DNA from: Euryodendron excelsum
Taxonomy: Eukaryota; Streptophyta; Magnoliopsida; Ericales; Pentaphylacaceae
DNA length: 64,000 nucleotides
Assembly (NCBI GenBank): GCA_033060915.1
Contig: CM065394.1
Coordinates: 17,725,001-17,789,000, forward strand
Reading direction: 5' to 3'
Shown in pieces: positions 33,241 through 45,808 of the stretch. A program made the position numbers and the translations under genes. The notes beneath the pieces are model-generated. The model worked only from the letters and a program-made list of their open reading frames with translations. It ran no database searches and was not told the DNA's origin. Within the stretch, counting starts at the first letter, position 1, and the number at the start of each line of letters is the position of its first letter.

Positions 33241-35122
33241 AGCTTGTGGTTTAAAACAACAAACTTTTGGTTCAAAGTTTTGCGGGTTTGTAAAGAAGTT
33301 TTGAGTGTTGAGAGCTCCTTCGAGTGTTTTGCAAAAAGAGAGACTTGAGCATTAAAGGAGTGACTTTTGGAGACCTCAGAGGTTTTGTCAAAAGTAGTCA
33401 CTGTCGCCAAAATAGTCGCCGGAGAAGAAGATTTCACCGGAGAACTCTAAGAGGTGAGTTTTTTGTTTTTTGTAGATTTGATATGTAGAACTCCATTTGA
33501 GTCGTGCAAATAGTCAAAATTAATGTTTTGATGTCCTTTGAACACTTTAGTGATGCTGTTTCTGCGTTTTGATATTTGTTTGATTGCGTTTGGATAGTTT
33601 TGCATGTTTATGTAAAAGGGCTTTGTGCGAAAATTAGGGATTTGCCCATATAGCCTTGGATATTATGTTTTTTTACTAGATTTTTATACCATGTACCTTA
33701 GAAACATATGGTGAACAATCGTATGAAATTTTGCGATTTTCTAAAAACTTTTTGAATTTTTGATTTTTCAAAAAATAAAAAAAATAGTTAGAAACTAAGA
33801 TAAATTAAGAAATTAATGGAAATTTGAATTTGATATTTTTGAAAGACATGAGAATATTTAGAAAATATGTGAAGTAGTTTTGAGAAATTTTGTGATAATT
33901 TTGAAAACGATTGAATTTTTGAAAAATAGAACATATCTTTGAAAATTTAAAAATCTTTAAAATGTGCACAGATTCTTTTGTGTGTGTTAGTATTATGTGA
34001 TTATGATATTGTGAAGTGCACTGTTTGTGTCTTGTTGTAATGTCATGGGCATTGTAGGAACCATTTTTAAATAGGACTCTGTCAAAATTTTCAAAATTTA
34101 AGGAAAGAATTAGAAAAACTTTGAAATGAAATCTTTTTGATGGGGAAAAGACATAAAACCTTTAAGGGTAGGGCCTTTTTAGCATAGGAGGCCCCAAAAA
34201 ACTCGGCGGAAAAATTTTTGGAGTAAAGAAAGAGCTAGAAATTTAAAAAAGAAATATTTTTGAAGGAAAACGAGATAAAACCTTTGAATGTGGGGCCTTT
34301 TTGACAGAGAAGGCCCCAAGAAACTCGAGAAGGCCTAAAACTATTGATGAAAAAACTTACAAAGAATTTTTAAAAATGAAATTTTGAATAAAACTTTTGA
34401 GGGAAACACTTAGAAAACTTTTGACAATGAATTTTAAATTTGGAAAGCTTGGAAAGTGATAAGGATTTTGAAAAAAAGAAATTTTTGAGGATTGAAACCC
34501 TGAGAATTTTTTAGAATTGATTTTTGAAATGAAACTTTTTGAGGGAAAAAGTTTTTTCAGAAAACCTTGATTGGAATAGAAATCTTTTTGAGGAAGAAAC
34601 TTGAGATAGACTTGGACCTGAAAATTTTTTAGATCTATTTGGAAATGAACTTTTGATTTTGAATTACAAACTATTTTGATTTGAAATTTAGACAAAACAT
34701 GTAGAAAATTTGTTTTGACTTGAAATTGCGAACATTTGAAGGCAAAATGTTTAGAAAATTTATTTTTACTCAAAACTTGAATTTTTTAAAGACAAAAAGT
34801 GTAAAAAAATTTATTTTGACTTGAAACTTGAAATTTTGAAGATAAAATGTGTAAAAAATTCATTTTGACTTGAAACTTCAAATTTTGAAAACAAAATGTG
34901 TGAAAAATTCATTTTGACTCGAAATTGAGAATCTTTTTAAAGCCAAATGTATAGGAAATTCATTTTTACTTGGAACTTGACTTTTGAAGGCAAAATGTGT
35001 AGGAAATTTATTTTGACTCAAAATTTAAAATCTTTTTCACTTTTTCCTTTTTTTTTTACCTCTTACCTTTTTTGAATTGTACTTACCATATGTCGACGTT
35101 CTTATCTTGATTTGGCTTTCAG

Positions 35123-36075
35123 GATACCTGAGGTGGGGGATGGCGGTTCGAAGAGGAGGCATCGATTTGGGAAGGGGGCTTGTACAGATTCGGCCGGTAG
35201 TTCCAGCCACTCCAGAGGCAGTTGTAGATCAGTTGGACAGGCGTATTCTAGCCAGAGTGGTAGGGGGAGTATGCCACCAGTCAACCCTTTTTCCTCCCAT
35301 TGAGCAGGCTTTTGGGGGAAACATGGACGCGGAGGAGGAGGAGCTAGGCCTCGAAGACCTTGTAACTGGTTACGGGAGGACTTCTTCGAGACATAATCAG
35401 ACAGATGCCGACTTAGGAGATTTAGAGATACCAGATGTTCCTCCATTGGGGGACCTCACCTGTCATCCTAGCGTCTACTCTCAGGAGTCCTATTTGGGAG
35501 ACCTACATTGACACTAGTTTCATAAGGAGTTCCAGTCAGCAGGGGATCTGCCAGAGTACATGTTCGAAGCCTTGGTTGAGAGAGTTCTTATTCCATATTA
35601 AGAGCGTCAGCTAGGTGCCGGTTTCTTACTTCCTCTAGCGACTGACTACGCCACTTATTTTGGAGCTCATTCTGTAGATGCTTTCACTTAGTTTGAGGTG
35701 GTGGTTGGAGGTTAAGCTGTTGGTTGGGAGGTGGTGGACTTGTGGTGTTGAGCCAAAGGATATGTGCGCTAGGCCGAGTTCACTGTTGTGAGGGATCAGA
35801 GAGACCAGTACCAAACTGAGAAGGACCAGTTCCAGATGAAGAGGGACCAGTTCCAGGCCAAGGTAGCTACTCTGACTGCCCAGTTGGCTCAAATGGGTGG
35901 CAACGGGGTATGTTATCCTTTTCCCCTCTTTGTTATGACGTTGCTTAGTTATTCATTTGCCTTGCTGATTCCGGTTCTTTCTTCTTTGCAGGATGTTGGT
36001 GCTTCCAGTGGTTTGCCGCCTCCACTTGAGCCTGGTTTCAGAGACTTTGACCTAGACATTAATTTTGACCTTTGA
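35123..36075 (+). pseudogene. Spliced antisense ORF (aORF) of element M
   Basis: After an acceptor TTGGCTTTCAG (ending 35122), a basic Ser/Arg/Gly-rich N-terminus is open from 35123 to 35303. A one-frame shift leads to an acidic segment starting MDAEEEELGLEDLVTG and then DADLGDLEIPDVPPLGDL, ending at the stop near 35511. Further homology carries several stops (for example at 35598) and leads into a heptad-rich coiled coil (RDQYQTEKDQFQMKRDQFQ, 35790-35870). An 84-bp intron (35908-35991, G/GTATGT to TTTGCAG) keeps the frame and joins a short last exon ending FRDFDLDINFDL at 36073-36075. The acidic segment is shared with B (49519-49734, minus strand). The element is minus strand, so this gene is antisense to it. 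The product is unknown. Confidence 0.6.
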
Positions 36076-37555
36076 TAGATGCCCCTTATCATGGACCTAG
36101 CTTCTTTCCTGCATCTGACCTGGATATGCATTTATTTTGGTTAGATAAATACTTATGATTCAAATAGCCAGATGGATATATTAGTGTATGAGTAGGGGTG
36201 GATATTCATGATTTGCACAGCTAGATATATGGACAGATGCATGTACAGGGATGACGATGATGTATGTTTATTTCATGCTCTAGAGATGATATTAAACTGT
36301 TTTAGTGACTTTTATTTCTACAGGGTACTATGTCCTATGTATGCGAAGCTCATGCCGAAATTTTTATAAAAATGCAATGCACATATGAGGGATGCAACAG
36401 TTAATACAATGAACGGGGCGCTGTCAAGTTTTGCGTTCTTGAAATGACAACTTCTTCCTTTTTAGGGGTTTGATATCTTTTTTGGTTCGACCTTACATTG
36501 ATTGGATGGTAGCATTTGTACCTTTCTCAACCTTTTGATTGACCCCGACTTTCTACCTTGGGTTAGTGTATAAGATCTTTTGGCTTAAACTCTTAACCCT
36601 CGAGGCTTTGGTAGCTACTTACCTAACCTTTGACAGAGTGATGAGCAGCCAGTCTTTTAATCTGAGGAGGCTTTGTTGTAGGACCATAATATAGGCTAAG
36701 TTATAGGGCTTTCAAATAACAGGATATGCAGGCTCAATTTTGATGTTGTTTTCAGTAGGGTTTAGATCCACACCATCCTCGATTGTTCTTCCGGCAGGTT
36801 TTGGCCCCCTTACCATCCTTCCTTCGCCTCAGCAACACGTCTGGCTCATTTAGATCAACCAAACTCTTTTCAATCAGAGTGGACTTTAATAGAGTTATAA
36901 TGTAGGCCATGGTTTTGAGTTTTTATAAGAAAGAGCAAAGGCTCAAACCTATAACTTCTACTAGGCTTCTTTATCACCTATGATCACCTTTGGATTTTCC
37001 TTCTTACCTAGGATCAACTTCTTTTTTTTTAGGGCAGCTTGCCCCTTAATCACTCTTTCTCGTTGCTTTCCCTTTTTCTTCCCTTTTTTTTTTTATAAGA
37101 CAAACACTTCTACAACTCTTTTTCGTCAGATCTTTTCCTTAGTGTTTCGTCCTAACCCATTATCTGCAGTGATCCCCTAGTTGGGGTTTTCTTGAAAAGA
37201 AAAGTAACTGGCTCAACAGATTTGACAATGGTTGCTTTGGATCTCATGAGACATGAAACGAGGGTCTCTCTTCATTTTGAACTAGATTGCTTGATACATA
37301 GAGCCTTTGTGTTGCTTCAATTTGATGGAATATGAATGACATTCTTTGCTAAGTCTTCAGTTATCTGTTTGCCCCAATGTGGAGGAATGGTCTTGGATCA
37401 GGGTTGACAAGGAACACTTTTCGCTTTTCGTGAGGCACTACTGGGTTAAGCAAAGGAATATATATTTTTTTCTAGGATAATGAAAGATGACTCCTCGTTC
37501 GTTTGATAGTCTGGCCATACATCGCTTAGCTTCGATGTCTTGCAAGTGCCACCAG
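36076..37555 (-). other. Internal region of M upstream of its aORF, no gene
   Basis: No supported reading frame. It includes a pyrimidine-rich stretch (36970-37110) and, at its right edge, homology to B 48980-49060 in reverse complement. It lies in the position between the coding region and the aORF of the element. Confidence 0.4.
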
Positions 37556-40130
37556 CCTTGCAAGTCCCTTTGATCGTTTCTTGCCATCCAAAAAACTTGC
37601 CTAAGTGGCGCTTGTGTAAATTTAAGCCTGGCACCACTGCAACAGGCACCAACTCGTCAGTCCAGAAACGCTGCCTCTCTGAAAATAGAGCTTAAATCCT
37701 CTCCAAACCCTAATACCTTCAAATCTCTTCAAGCCCTAGCCTCTATACACTCTAACCCTAACTTATATACACTCCATACACTCATACACCAGCCTCAAAG
37801 CAAGCCATTAAAGACTCAAGTGTTGCAAGTTTAAAGCTCTCAAAGTCCAAGAAAAGCAAAGTAAACAAAGCAAGTAGAGCAAGAAGAAGACGAGGTTAGT
37901 TTTCTCTTTATGTTTATGTACTTCTCCCCTCTCTCTTCTCCCGCCTAACCCACTTGGGTTCTCTTCTATTTTGATCCATATTTCAGATCCATGTTTTTTT
38001 TAAAATCACCAACTTAGAATAGTTGTAATCTTTTCATGGTTAGAATCATTTTAGGAAAGTGAGACATTCAAAAGATTTCAAAAGTCCAAATTCAAGTCCT
38101 CTTCTAAATTGTTTTTCAAGTTCCTTTCCAAAAACTCTGCTAAGAAATCTACTTTCTAAAAACACTTTTTAATCTTCCTTCCAAAAACTCTCTTTCCAAA
38201 AACTCCTTTAAAAAATCTCTTTCCTAAAAACTTTTTCCAAAAGATTCACTTTCCAAAAACTCTTTTTCTCGGAGTCCAAGTCAAGCCCTAGGTTTCATGA
38301 TTAGGAAACCCTAGTTCTCTTTCCTAGAACATGACTTATTGTTTTGCCTCAAATCATAAGTTTCCAAAAACTATCTTTTACATCAATTCCTAGATTTTCA
38401 AAATCTCTTTTTCTACACCAAATTATAGCTTTCCAAATCCTAAATTTTCAAAATTCAACCTTTCCAATTCCATGTTAAATCCAACCCTTCAATTTAGGAA
38501 ACTAAATCCAATCTTCCAATCAAATCTAATCTCCCAAATTAGGAAACTAAGTCAAATCCCCAATTTTAGAAACCAAATCAAATCACCTATTTTTGGGAAT
38601 AAAATCTAATCTTCTAATTTAAGAAATAGGAATAAAATCTTCCTTAAGTTCGAACCTTTCCAAATCTCAACTTTCTAAATCTTAACTTTTCAAATCTTTC
38701 TAAATTCTAAATCTTTCCAAAGTTCAAATCTTTCTAAATTCAAAACTTCTCAAATTCAAATATTTCCTAAAATGAAACTGTCTTAAATTTAAATATTTCC
38801 TAATTTGAAAACTTTTCTAATTTGGCATTTTTCTTAAAATGGAACTTTCTTATTTTGAAACTTTCCTAATTCAAAGCTTTCCAAAATCCAGTCTTTCCTA
38901 AACCTAACTTTCTGAATTCATTCAAATCAAATAATCAAGTTAAATCAAGTCAAATCTTTCTAAATCAAATCAAATCTCTTTCCAAGCCTTTCTTAAATCT
39001 AACTTTCCTAATTCGAACCGTCCCAAAATCCAAGTTTCTAAAATCAAACCTCTCAAGTCTAAATCAAACATTCCCAATTCAACTTCATGTTCCAACCCTA
39101 GGTTACCTAAACCCTAGTTCAACCTTAATCCTAAGTTAGGAAGCATCAACTTTTTTCTAAAACTCCTTTCTCAACCAAAATGGTTTTCTAAATTCAATTT
39201 AAGTTAAAATGTTTTCAAAACTCAAGTCCTTTTTTCCTAATTCAAGTCCAAGTTTTCTTTGAAGGTTCAAACCCCTTTTTCAAGTTCAATTCTAAGTTTA
39301 AGTTCAACTTCAATTTCAAATCATCTATTCCAAATTCAAATCAAACCCTTTTCAAATCAAACTCTTTTCAAATCAAACTTTTCAAAAACCTCAAAATGTC
39401 TATTTTCAACAGGACTCTTATCCGAAGTACGATTGATTTGATTCCCAAAAAGGGATCCATAGGCAACCCTCATAGGTGCGGTCACAACCTTTTTCAAGTT
39501 TTCAATTCCACAACCTATTTCAAGTTTTCAATTTCTCAAATCTATTTTCAAACTTCAAATCTTTTTTTCAAATCTACTTTCAAAATCAAAATCTTTTCTT
39601 GCACTTGCATATCATGCATTATATAATTCTTTTCAAAGTGAATATAATTGGACATTTGTTAATCAAATATTCTAAATGAGTGAACCTAGAGTGAATAGAC
39701 ATGTAGGTACCGCAAGGGCGGGGTAGGGTGATGGCTTAGTGTGTCTTCCTTACACGTAACCAATCTCCGAACCTCGAATCACTGTTTTCAAAGACCAAAA
39801 TGGAGTTATTTTCAAAAAGGGCTTACATCTTTTAAAAAGTTACCAAAAAACCTATTTTCTTAAAAACCCTCTCTAGAGGAAGTTTTCAAAACCTTTTCAA
39901 AAACCCTAAGTGTAATCTTCAGATTGTGCTTAGTTTTAGGTGATCCAACTCACCTTAATCAAGTTAGCTGGCGACTCCAAAACTTTTTTCCAAAAGCCCT
40001 TATTCAAATTAATTTCTATTTCAAACCTAGTCGCACTCATCCTTCTAGGAGGATGAGTTCTAATGAGAGAGTACCGTATTTTTTCTACTTTTGCATATTT
40101 TCCTCAAGTGTAAAAAATCGGGGCGTGACA
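37556..40130 (+). repeat. Truncated 5' LTR of element C
   Basis: It begins just before the promoter region, with a degraded GGCACCACTGCAACAGGCACC element near 37630. The TATA position reads CTTAAATCC instead of TATAAATA. A donor-like GACGAG/GTTAGT lies at 37894/37895, and the low-complexity U5 at 38100-39100. The three-hairpin block is at 39409-39489 and the PBS-core copy at 39969-39978. Confidence 0.75.
39409..39489 (+). other. Three-hairpin block (C copy)
   Basis: Hairpin 1 is decayed (AGGAC-TCTT-ATCCG). Hairpin 2 can pair TCCC with GGGA, and hairpin 3 ACC with GGT. Linkers are mostly conserved. Confidence 0.5.
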
Positions 40131-40132
40131 AT

Positions 40133-40150
40133 TGGCGACTCCACTGGGGA
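40133..40150 (+). other. Primer binding site of C (tRNA-Arg)
   Basis: TGGCGACTCCACTGGGGA, two bases after the LTR end. The complement TCCCCAGTGGAGTCGCCA fits a plant tRNA-Arg 3' end including CCA. Confidence 0.85.
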
Positions 40151-40354
40151 TGCTTAGAGGGTTAAGCCATTGTCATATCTCTTCTCTCTTACTCATCTGA
40201 AGTCTTTGATTAATTTGTCCAATTCTATCCACTTCAAACTTTCAAAATCAAACTTTTCAAATTTATTTTCAAAAACATGTCATTGCTTGCATTTAAGTAC
40301 ATTGAATTGTTCAATCTTGCATTACGTTTGCCTTTCAAATACTGACTTTTTGCA

Positions 40355-40369
40355 TCTTTACTTTTGTAG
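40355..40369 (+). other. Acceptor-like site in C leader
   Basis: CTTTACTTTTGTAG followed by GTGGACC, matching the sites in E2 and B. Confidence 0.4.
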
Positions 40370-42626
40370 GTGGACCTTTGTTCACACTTTTATTGTATTG
40401 TCATGTTAACTGCTATGTATGTCATGAATGTATGATTGGAATGGACAGGATGGATGGGAGTTGTTGGGTCTTTTCCTCCGCTTTTCAAAATTTCGCACAC
40501 ATTGCACGTGCACAAGCATTTGCATACTTGCATTCTTTACCTAAATATGTCCCTTCTAGTTAAAAGTGGGAACGGTACATTGGTTATGGGCAAGATGCTG
40601 TATTAGTTTCTTAGTCTACGGCCTCTTAATGATTCCCCCGCTCGGATTACTAACTTGTAATGGCACCACCTCGGGGAGTGGGCCTTGGTTTGAAGATATG
40701 GGAATCGAGCCTTCTTAGGAAGCATTAGTAAACCCTCAACCTCATGCTCATGTAGAAACCATGCATAGCCGAACCTCTACTAGATTTAAGACATGCACGT
40801 CAATTTCAAAACCATGGAGGAAAAGGTGAATGTTTTACTTTCCTTTATCCTTGTTTAAATTCCTACTGTTATAATGCTTGTACAAATATTCATACATGCA
40901 TATTTACTTTACAATTACATTCTTTCTCTCTCTCTCTACTCTTAGCATACATGCTCATGCAATCAATATTCCATGTTAACACAAGTGTTCCAAAGTAACT
41001 CAAGCCACTGCATCTTCATACATATGATCAACCCAAAGAGAGTGACTGTAAGCATCCCATTTTTTTTTGCTCCACAATCTCCGGTCCGTCTAGACTTGTA
41101 TTCAAGTCAATATGGACATATTCTAGTTCAAACCAATTTTCCAGACATAATCCAGTCAATCAATCGCTTCACAGGGCCACCAGGCCTAAATAGAGGCAAA
41201 ATGACCGAAATACCCCTGAGGTATTGTCCGGTCCAAATTCGTTGAGCACAACTTCTCGAAGACGGTAAGTCTCCGTTTCAATCTCAATTCCAAGATCAAA
41301 ACCCAATTCCAGTTCAAATCAAATTTGGCTCGCCTTTCGAGAAAGTTGATCCCTCAAGCGGTAAGACCACACAATCTGGCACATTTTTTGAGAAAACTCT
41401 TCAGAACAGTAAGTCCCTTCAAACTCGTCGACCGGAATGAGACCCCAAGTCCCCGAGATGGTAGAACGGTCCGCCTTTGGCGCCTGCTAGCTCGCTAATG
41501 AAGAAATGTCTATTATTCGGCATGTCTTTCAAGAAAGTTGATTCCTCAGACGATAAGTTCACCTAGTGGCTTCCCAAGATCAGGTAGTCTCCAGAATGAA
41601 TGCACACCATCAGAGTGGCAAAAACACTCGTAAATATTGCAACCGTCAGAGTGGCAGAAACACTCGTAAACAGGTCGACATTGAAAATTGCCAACAAACC
41701 CCCTATGTCACAAGCCCGAACTCGCCTCTTGGTCATGACTCGTTTACCGAAGGACGAGATACCTTTGGAAACGAACCCATCACAGACCGTCAAAGTGACA
41801 GAAACACTCAAAACCCAGGTCAATACCAGTGTTTGTTAGCCCACTCTGGTGAAAAATGACAAAACTGCCCCTTGGGCCATTTCCGACATGTTTCTTGAGA
41901 AAGTACCTAAGCCCTCAGAATGGTAATTCCACCCTTCTAAGATCATCCCAAAGGTGATCCGGCATGTTTAAGTGCCTTCCAGTCGATTCTGAGCCAATTT
42001 TGGGTTCATTCGGTGAAAATAACCATTTTGTCCTTAGATATTTGAGTGCCTTCGGGAACCACACCGACTTTGAGTATCAAACTGGTAATCTCCTGAGAAT
42101 GTTTCTCATAGTATTCTTGACATTCCATTATCTTTCCAGATCATTCTGAGTCAATTCCAACAAACTCGGTGCAAAAATGACCATTATGCCCTTGGTGGGC
42201 CGGTCGCCTTTTCTAACTACACCGGCTCTGGGTATTAAACCGGCACTCCCTTCGAGCACTCTGAATAGTGTTTCCAACCCTCAAGTCCGCTCATGGATTG
42301 TTTTGAGTCCATTCCAGTGGTTTTTTAGTCTAGTTGACCGTTTTGCCCCTAATAGTCCGGTCGACAATTCCAACCTTGTTTTTCAAGTCCGTTACCCTTG
42401 GGACACTATTTTAAGGGTTTCTGCCTATTTTCGACCTTTTGGACCATTCCCGACCTTTCAGAGTCACTCCTAGTGGAGCCAAGTTAAAAAATGCATGGTA
42501 GTCACAAGGACAAGCGCCCAATCTTCTGCCTTGCGTATCAAAGGTCGAAGATACGTTTCTTACTACCCTAAAATAATTCCTAAGTGGATGGCGCCACTGC
42601 AATAGGCGCCAGGTCAATTTTTTGTT

Positions 42627-42634
42627 TATAAATA
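42627..42634 (+). promoter_or_regulatory. TATA box of B 5' LTR
   Basis: TATAAATA followed by CAGAGCCTCC. The GGCGCCACTGCAATAGGCGCC element lies directly upstream. Confidence 0.72.
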
Positions 42635-42992
42635 CAGAGCCTCCTCCCAACGTGAAAAAGGTCAGCAATCTGACTCTAGAAACTGATTCTCTCAATATAA
42701 AGCCCTCAAACTCTCCCCAAACCCTAGCTTTCTTAGGCTTCCTCAAATTCTAGCCCCTATATACTTTAACCTTAGCATACATACACTCAATACGTGCCTG
42801 TACGAGCCTCAAAGCCGACCATTGAAGACTCAAGGTGCTGAAATCTCAAAGTTCTCGACGATCAAGACGAAGTAAAGCAAACAAATCAAAGAAGACACAA
42901 GGTTGGTTTTCTATTTACGTTTATGTGATTCCCCCCTTCTCTCTTCTCTCTCATAATCCACTGGGATTTTCTTCTATTTTAATCCCTTATCT

Positions 42993-43019
42993 CCCCCCCC
43001 CCCCCCCCCCCCCCCCCCC
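42993..43019 (+). repeat. Poly-C tract, 27 bp
   Basis: Uninterrupted C run in the R/U5 part of the B 5' LTR. The same position in D holds 17 C (60783-60799), and in A and the B 3' LTR only short C/T runs. Confidence 0.9.
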
Positions 43020-44929
43020 GTTTCTTACATACTTGAAACAAAGGAATCCCCGGTTCATGTGTAGGAAGCATGATTGAAAGTCACTGTGTCGGGGGCTTTC
43101 CTCTAATTCGACCTTAGACCATGTGGATTCGGCCCCCTTGATTATGTGGTGAAGCCTAAACCTTGCATGTTCACGACCCTACTTGCATTTTACATATCAT
43201 ACTTATGCATCTTTTCAAAATCGTTTTCTAAACTTGTTTTAAAAACTTACATCAAAATCTCTTTCAAAACTTGCTTTAAAATATTCTTCTTCCAAACATG
43301 TTTTCAAAAATCACAATCTTAAGATGATTCTAACCACTCCATGGTTATGATTGTTTTAGAAAAGTGTTACATAAGTTTTGGGAGTAAACCCTAAAATTTT
43401 TTTTGTAAAAATCACAATCTTAAGGTGATTTTAGCCATTCCATGGTTAGAGTTGCTTTAGAAAAGTGTTATATTTAAAGTGACTATCATGGTCCATATTT
43501 TCAAATCTTTATTGTTTTCAAAACCACAATCTTAGAATAGTTCTAATCTTTCTATGATTAGAGTCATTTTAGGAAAGTGAGATATTTTTAGAGACTTATA
43601 AAAGTCCATATTCCATTCTCTTTCCAACTTACTTTTTGAAAATCTCCTTTTCAAAACCTCTATTTTTAGATCCTCTCTAAGATCTCTTTTTTAAACTTAC
43701 TTTCTAAAAATCTCTTTCTCTAAAATCTTTTTTCAAACATACTTTCCTAAAAACTCTTTCCAAAAATTCCTTTCCAAAAGCTCTCTTCAAAATTCTACTT
43801 TCTAAAACACACTCCAAGTTTCCTTTCTGGAAACTCCCTTCAAAAGATTTACTTTCCAAAACCTCTTTTTTCTTGGAATCTAAGTCAAGCCCTAGAGTCA
43901 ATAATTAGGAAACTCTAATTTCTACTTTCCTTTTTCATATCCCATCATAGCTTTCCAAAATTCTATTTTCTACATCGAATTCTTAGGTTTCCTAAACCTA
44001 TTGTCATGTCAAATCATATTCTCTAAATCCAAGTTTTTCAAATCTCATCATTTCTAATTTCATGTCAAATCTAGTCTTCCAATTTAGGAAACCAAATCCA
44101 ATCCTCCATTTTTTGAAATAAAATAAAATCATCTATTCGTGGAAATAAAAATCAAATCTTTCTTAATTCAATCCTTTCCTAATTCTAAACTTTTCTAATG
44201 TCAAACCTTTCCAAATTTCAAACTTTCCAATCTTTCTAAATTTAAACCTTTCCTAATTTCTAGACTTTCTAAATCCTTCTTAAATCAAACTTCCAAATAC
44301 CAAATCCCTCTTAGATTGAAATCTTTCCAAAACTAAAACTTTCCTAATTTCAAAGTTTTCTAAATTCAAAACTTTCTTAAGTTGAAACTTTCTGAAATGA
44401 AACTTTCCTAAATTGGCACTTTCCTAAATTAGAGCTTTCCTATTTTGAAACTTTCCTAATTCTAAAGTTTTCCAAAGTCTATTCTTTCCTAAACCCCAAC
44501 TTTCCTAAATCTATTCCAAGTCAAGTTTTTCAAATCAAATCTAATTTCTTTTCAAAAAAAAAAAAAAAATCTTTCTTAAAATCCAACTTTTGAATCTTTC
44601 CTAATTCAAACATTTTCTAATTCGAACATTCATAATTCAACTACGTGTTCCAATCTTAAGTAAACCCTAGGAGGTCTAAACCCTAGCTCCACCCTAATCA
44701 TAAGTTAGGAGGTTTCAACTCTTTTCTAAACCAAGATGGTTTTCCGATTTCAAACTTCAAAATGTTTTCAAAATTCGACTCTATCATTCCAAATCTACTC
44801 CAAGTTCTTTTTCAAGGGTCAAGTCCTCTTTCAAATTCAATTCCAGGTCTAAGTTTAATCTCAATTCCAATCTTTTGTTCTAAGTTTCGAATCAAACTCT
44901 TTTTCCAATCAAAATATTTTATTTTCAAA

Positions 44930-45006
44930 TGGACTCTTATTCGAATTACAACTAACTTGATTCCCAAAAGGGATACATAGGCAACCTTCATGGGAGCGGC
45001 CACAAC
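44930..45006 (+). other. Three-hairpin block (B 5' LTR)
   Basis: Hairpin 1 is decayed (TGGAC-TCTT-ATTCG). Hairpin 2 TCCC-AAAA-GGGA is intact. Hairpin 3 is reduced to CC-TTCAT-GG. Confidence 0.5.
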
Positions 45007-45633
45007 CTTTTTCAAGCTCCTATTTTCATAACCTTATTCAAGTTTCTAATTTCGTAACTTTTCTTAAGTCTCCAATTCCATAACTATTTTAAAACTTTCA
45101 ATTCCATGATCTATTTCAAGTTTCAAGTTCTAAAATCTATTTTCGAATTTTTGTTTCCAATTTCTAACACTTTCTTTCAAATCAAGTCTTCTTTTCAATT
45201 CTTTTTTCAAAAATTAAATCAAGTATTTTCAAATTTACTTTCAAAATCAAAGTCTTTTCTTGCACTTACATATCATGTATTATGTCAAACATATTTTCAA
45301 AATTTTTTTCTAAAGTGGATAGTTTTGGACATTTATCAATTAAAGATTCTGAATGAGTGAACCTATGGTGAATAGACATGTAGGTACCACAAGGGCGGGG
45401 TAGGGTGATGGCTTAGTACGTCTTCCCTACACGTAACCAACCTCTGAACCTAGATCACTGTTTTCAAAGATCAAATGGAGTTATTTTCAAAAAATGGCTT
45501 AAATTTTTTCAAAGGTTGCCAAACAACCCATTTTCTTAAAAGCCCTCTCTTGAGGAAGTTTTCAAAAACCCTAAGTGTAATCTTCGGATTGTGCTTAGTT
45601 TTAGGTGACCTAACTCACCTTAACCAAGTTAGG

Positions 45634-45643
45634 TGGCGACTCC
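45634..45643 (+). other. PBS-core copy inside B 5' LTR
   Basis: TGGCGACTCC preceded by AAGTTAGG and followed by AAAC. It lies about 145 bp before the LTR end, and the true PBS starts at 45791. Confidence 0.65.
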
Positions 45644-45790
45644 AAACTTTTTTCTAAAGCCCTTAATCAAATCAAATTTTTAATTCAAACTTAGTCGCAC
45701 TCGTTCTTCTAGGAGGATAAGTTTTAACGAGAGAGTACTGTGTTTTCCTCACTTGTCTTTTTCGAGTGCGAAAAATCGGGGCGCAACAAC

Positions 45791-45808
45791 TGGCGACTCC
45801 ACTGGGGA
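45791..45808 (+). other. Primer binding site of B (tRNA-Arg)
   Basis: TGGCGACTCCACTGGGGA, two bases after the LTR end, identical to that of C. Confidence 0.85.

Larger units (their letters stand above)
28610..37555 (-). mobile_element. Element M: 3' part of a minus-strand Tat/Ogre-like element
   Basis: Reading leftwards on the minus strand: an internal 3' region (from about 37555 down to 33040), a PPT (33038-33017) and a 3' LTR (33016-28610). The internal region matches B in reverse complement. For example, a segment near 37505-37550 corresponds to 48990-49030 of B. It contains a spliced antisense ORF (plus strand, 35123-36075). The 5' part is missing. At about 37555 the sequence switches to the LTR of element C, at a breakpoint with no obvious duplication. 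The 3' LTR truncates the Transposase_28-like gene at 28610. Confidence 0.75.
37556..41046 (+). mobile_element. Element C, left piece (5' LTR fragment, PBS, leader)
   Basis: The truncated 5' LTR runs from about 37556 to 40130 (ending GGGGCGTGACA). It is followed by a perfect PBS and about 900 bp of leader, which stops at 41046 where element B is inserted. The leader resumes at 56407 after B. The left boundary with element M lies between about 37550 and 37575. U3 and the TATA box are lost or degraded. Confidence 0.8.
41047..45788 (+). repeat. 5' LTR of element B
   Basis: About 4.7 kb, TGTAAGCATCCC to GGGGCGCAACA. U3 repeats lie at 41230-42400, TATA at 42627-42634, a donor-like CACAAG/GTTGGT at 42901/42902, and a run of 27 C at 42993-43019. 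The low-complexity U5 is at 43200-44700, with a poly-A run near 44557-44572. The three-hairpin block is at 44930-45006 and the PBS-core copy at 45634-45643. Confidence 0.88.

Noticed and set aside
33012..33437. 141-codon minus-strand frame
   Set aside because: It covers the PPT and the non-coding 3' internal region of M, and the homologous frame in B and A is broken.
34357..34773. 138-codon minus-strand frame rich in Phe, Lys and Ser
   Set aside because: Low-complexity U/A-rich sequence without conservation in the matching parts of A and B.
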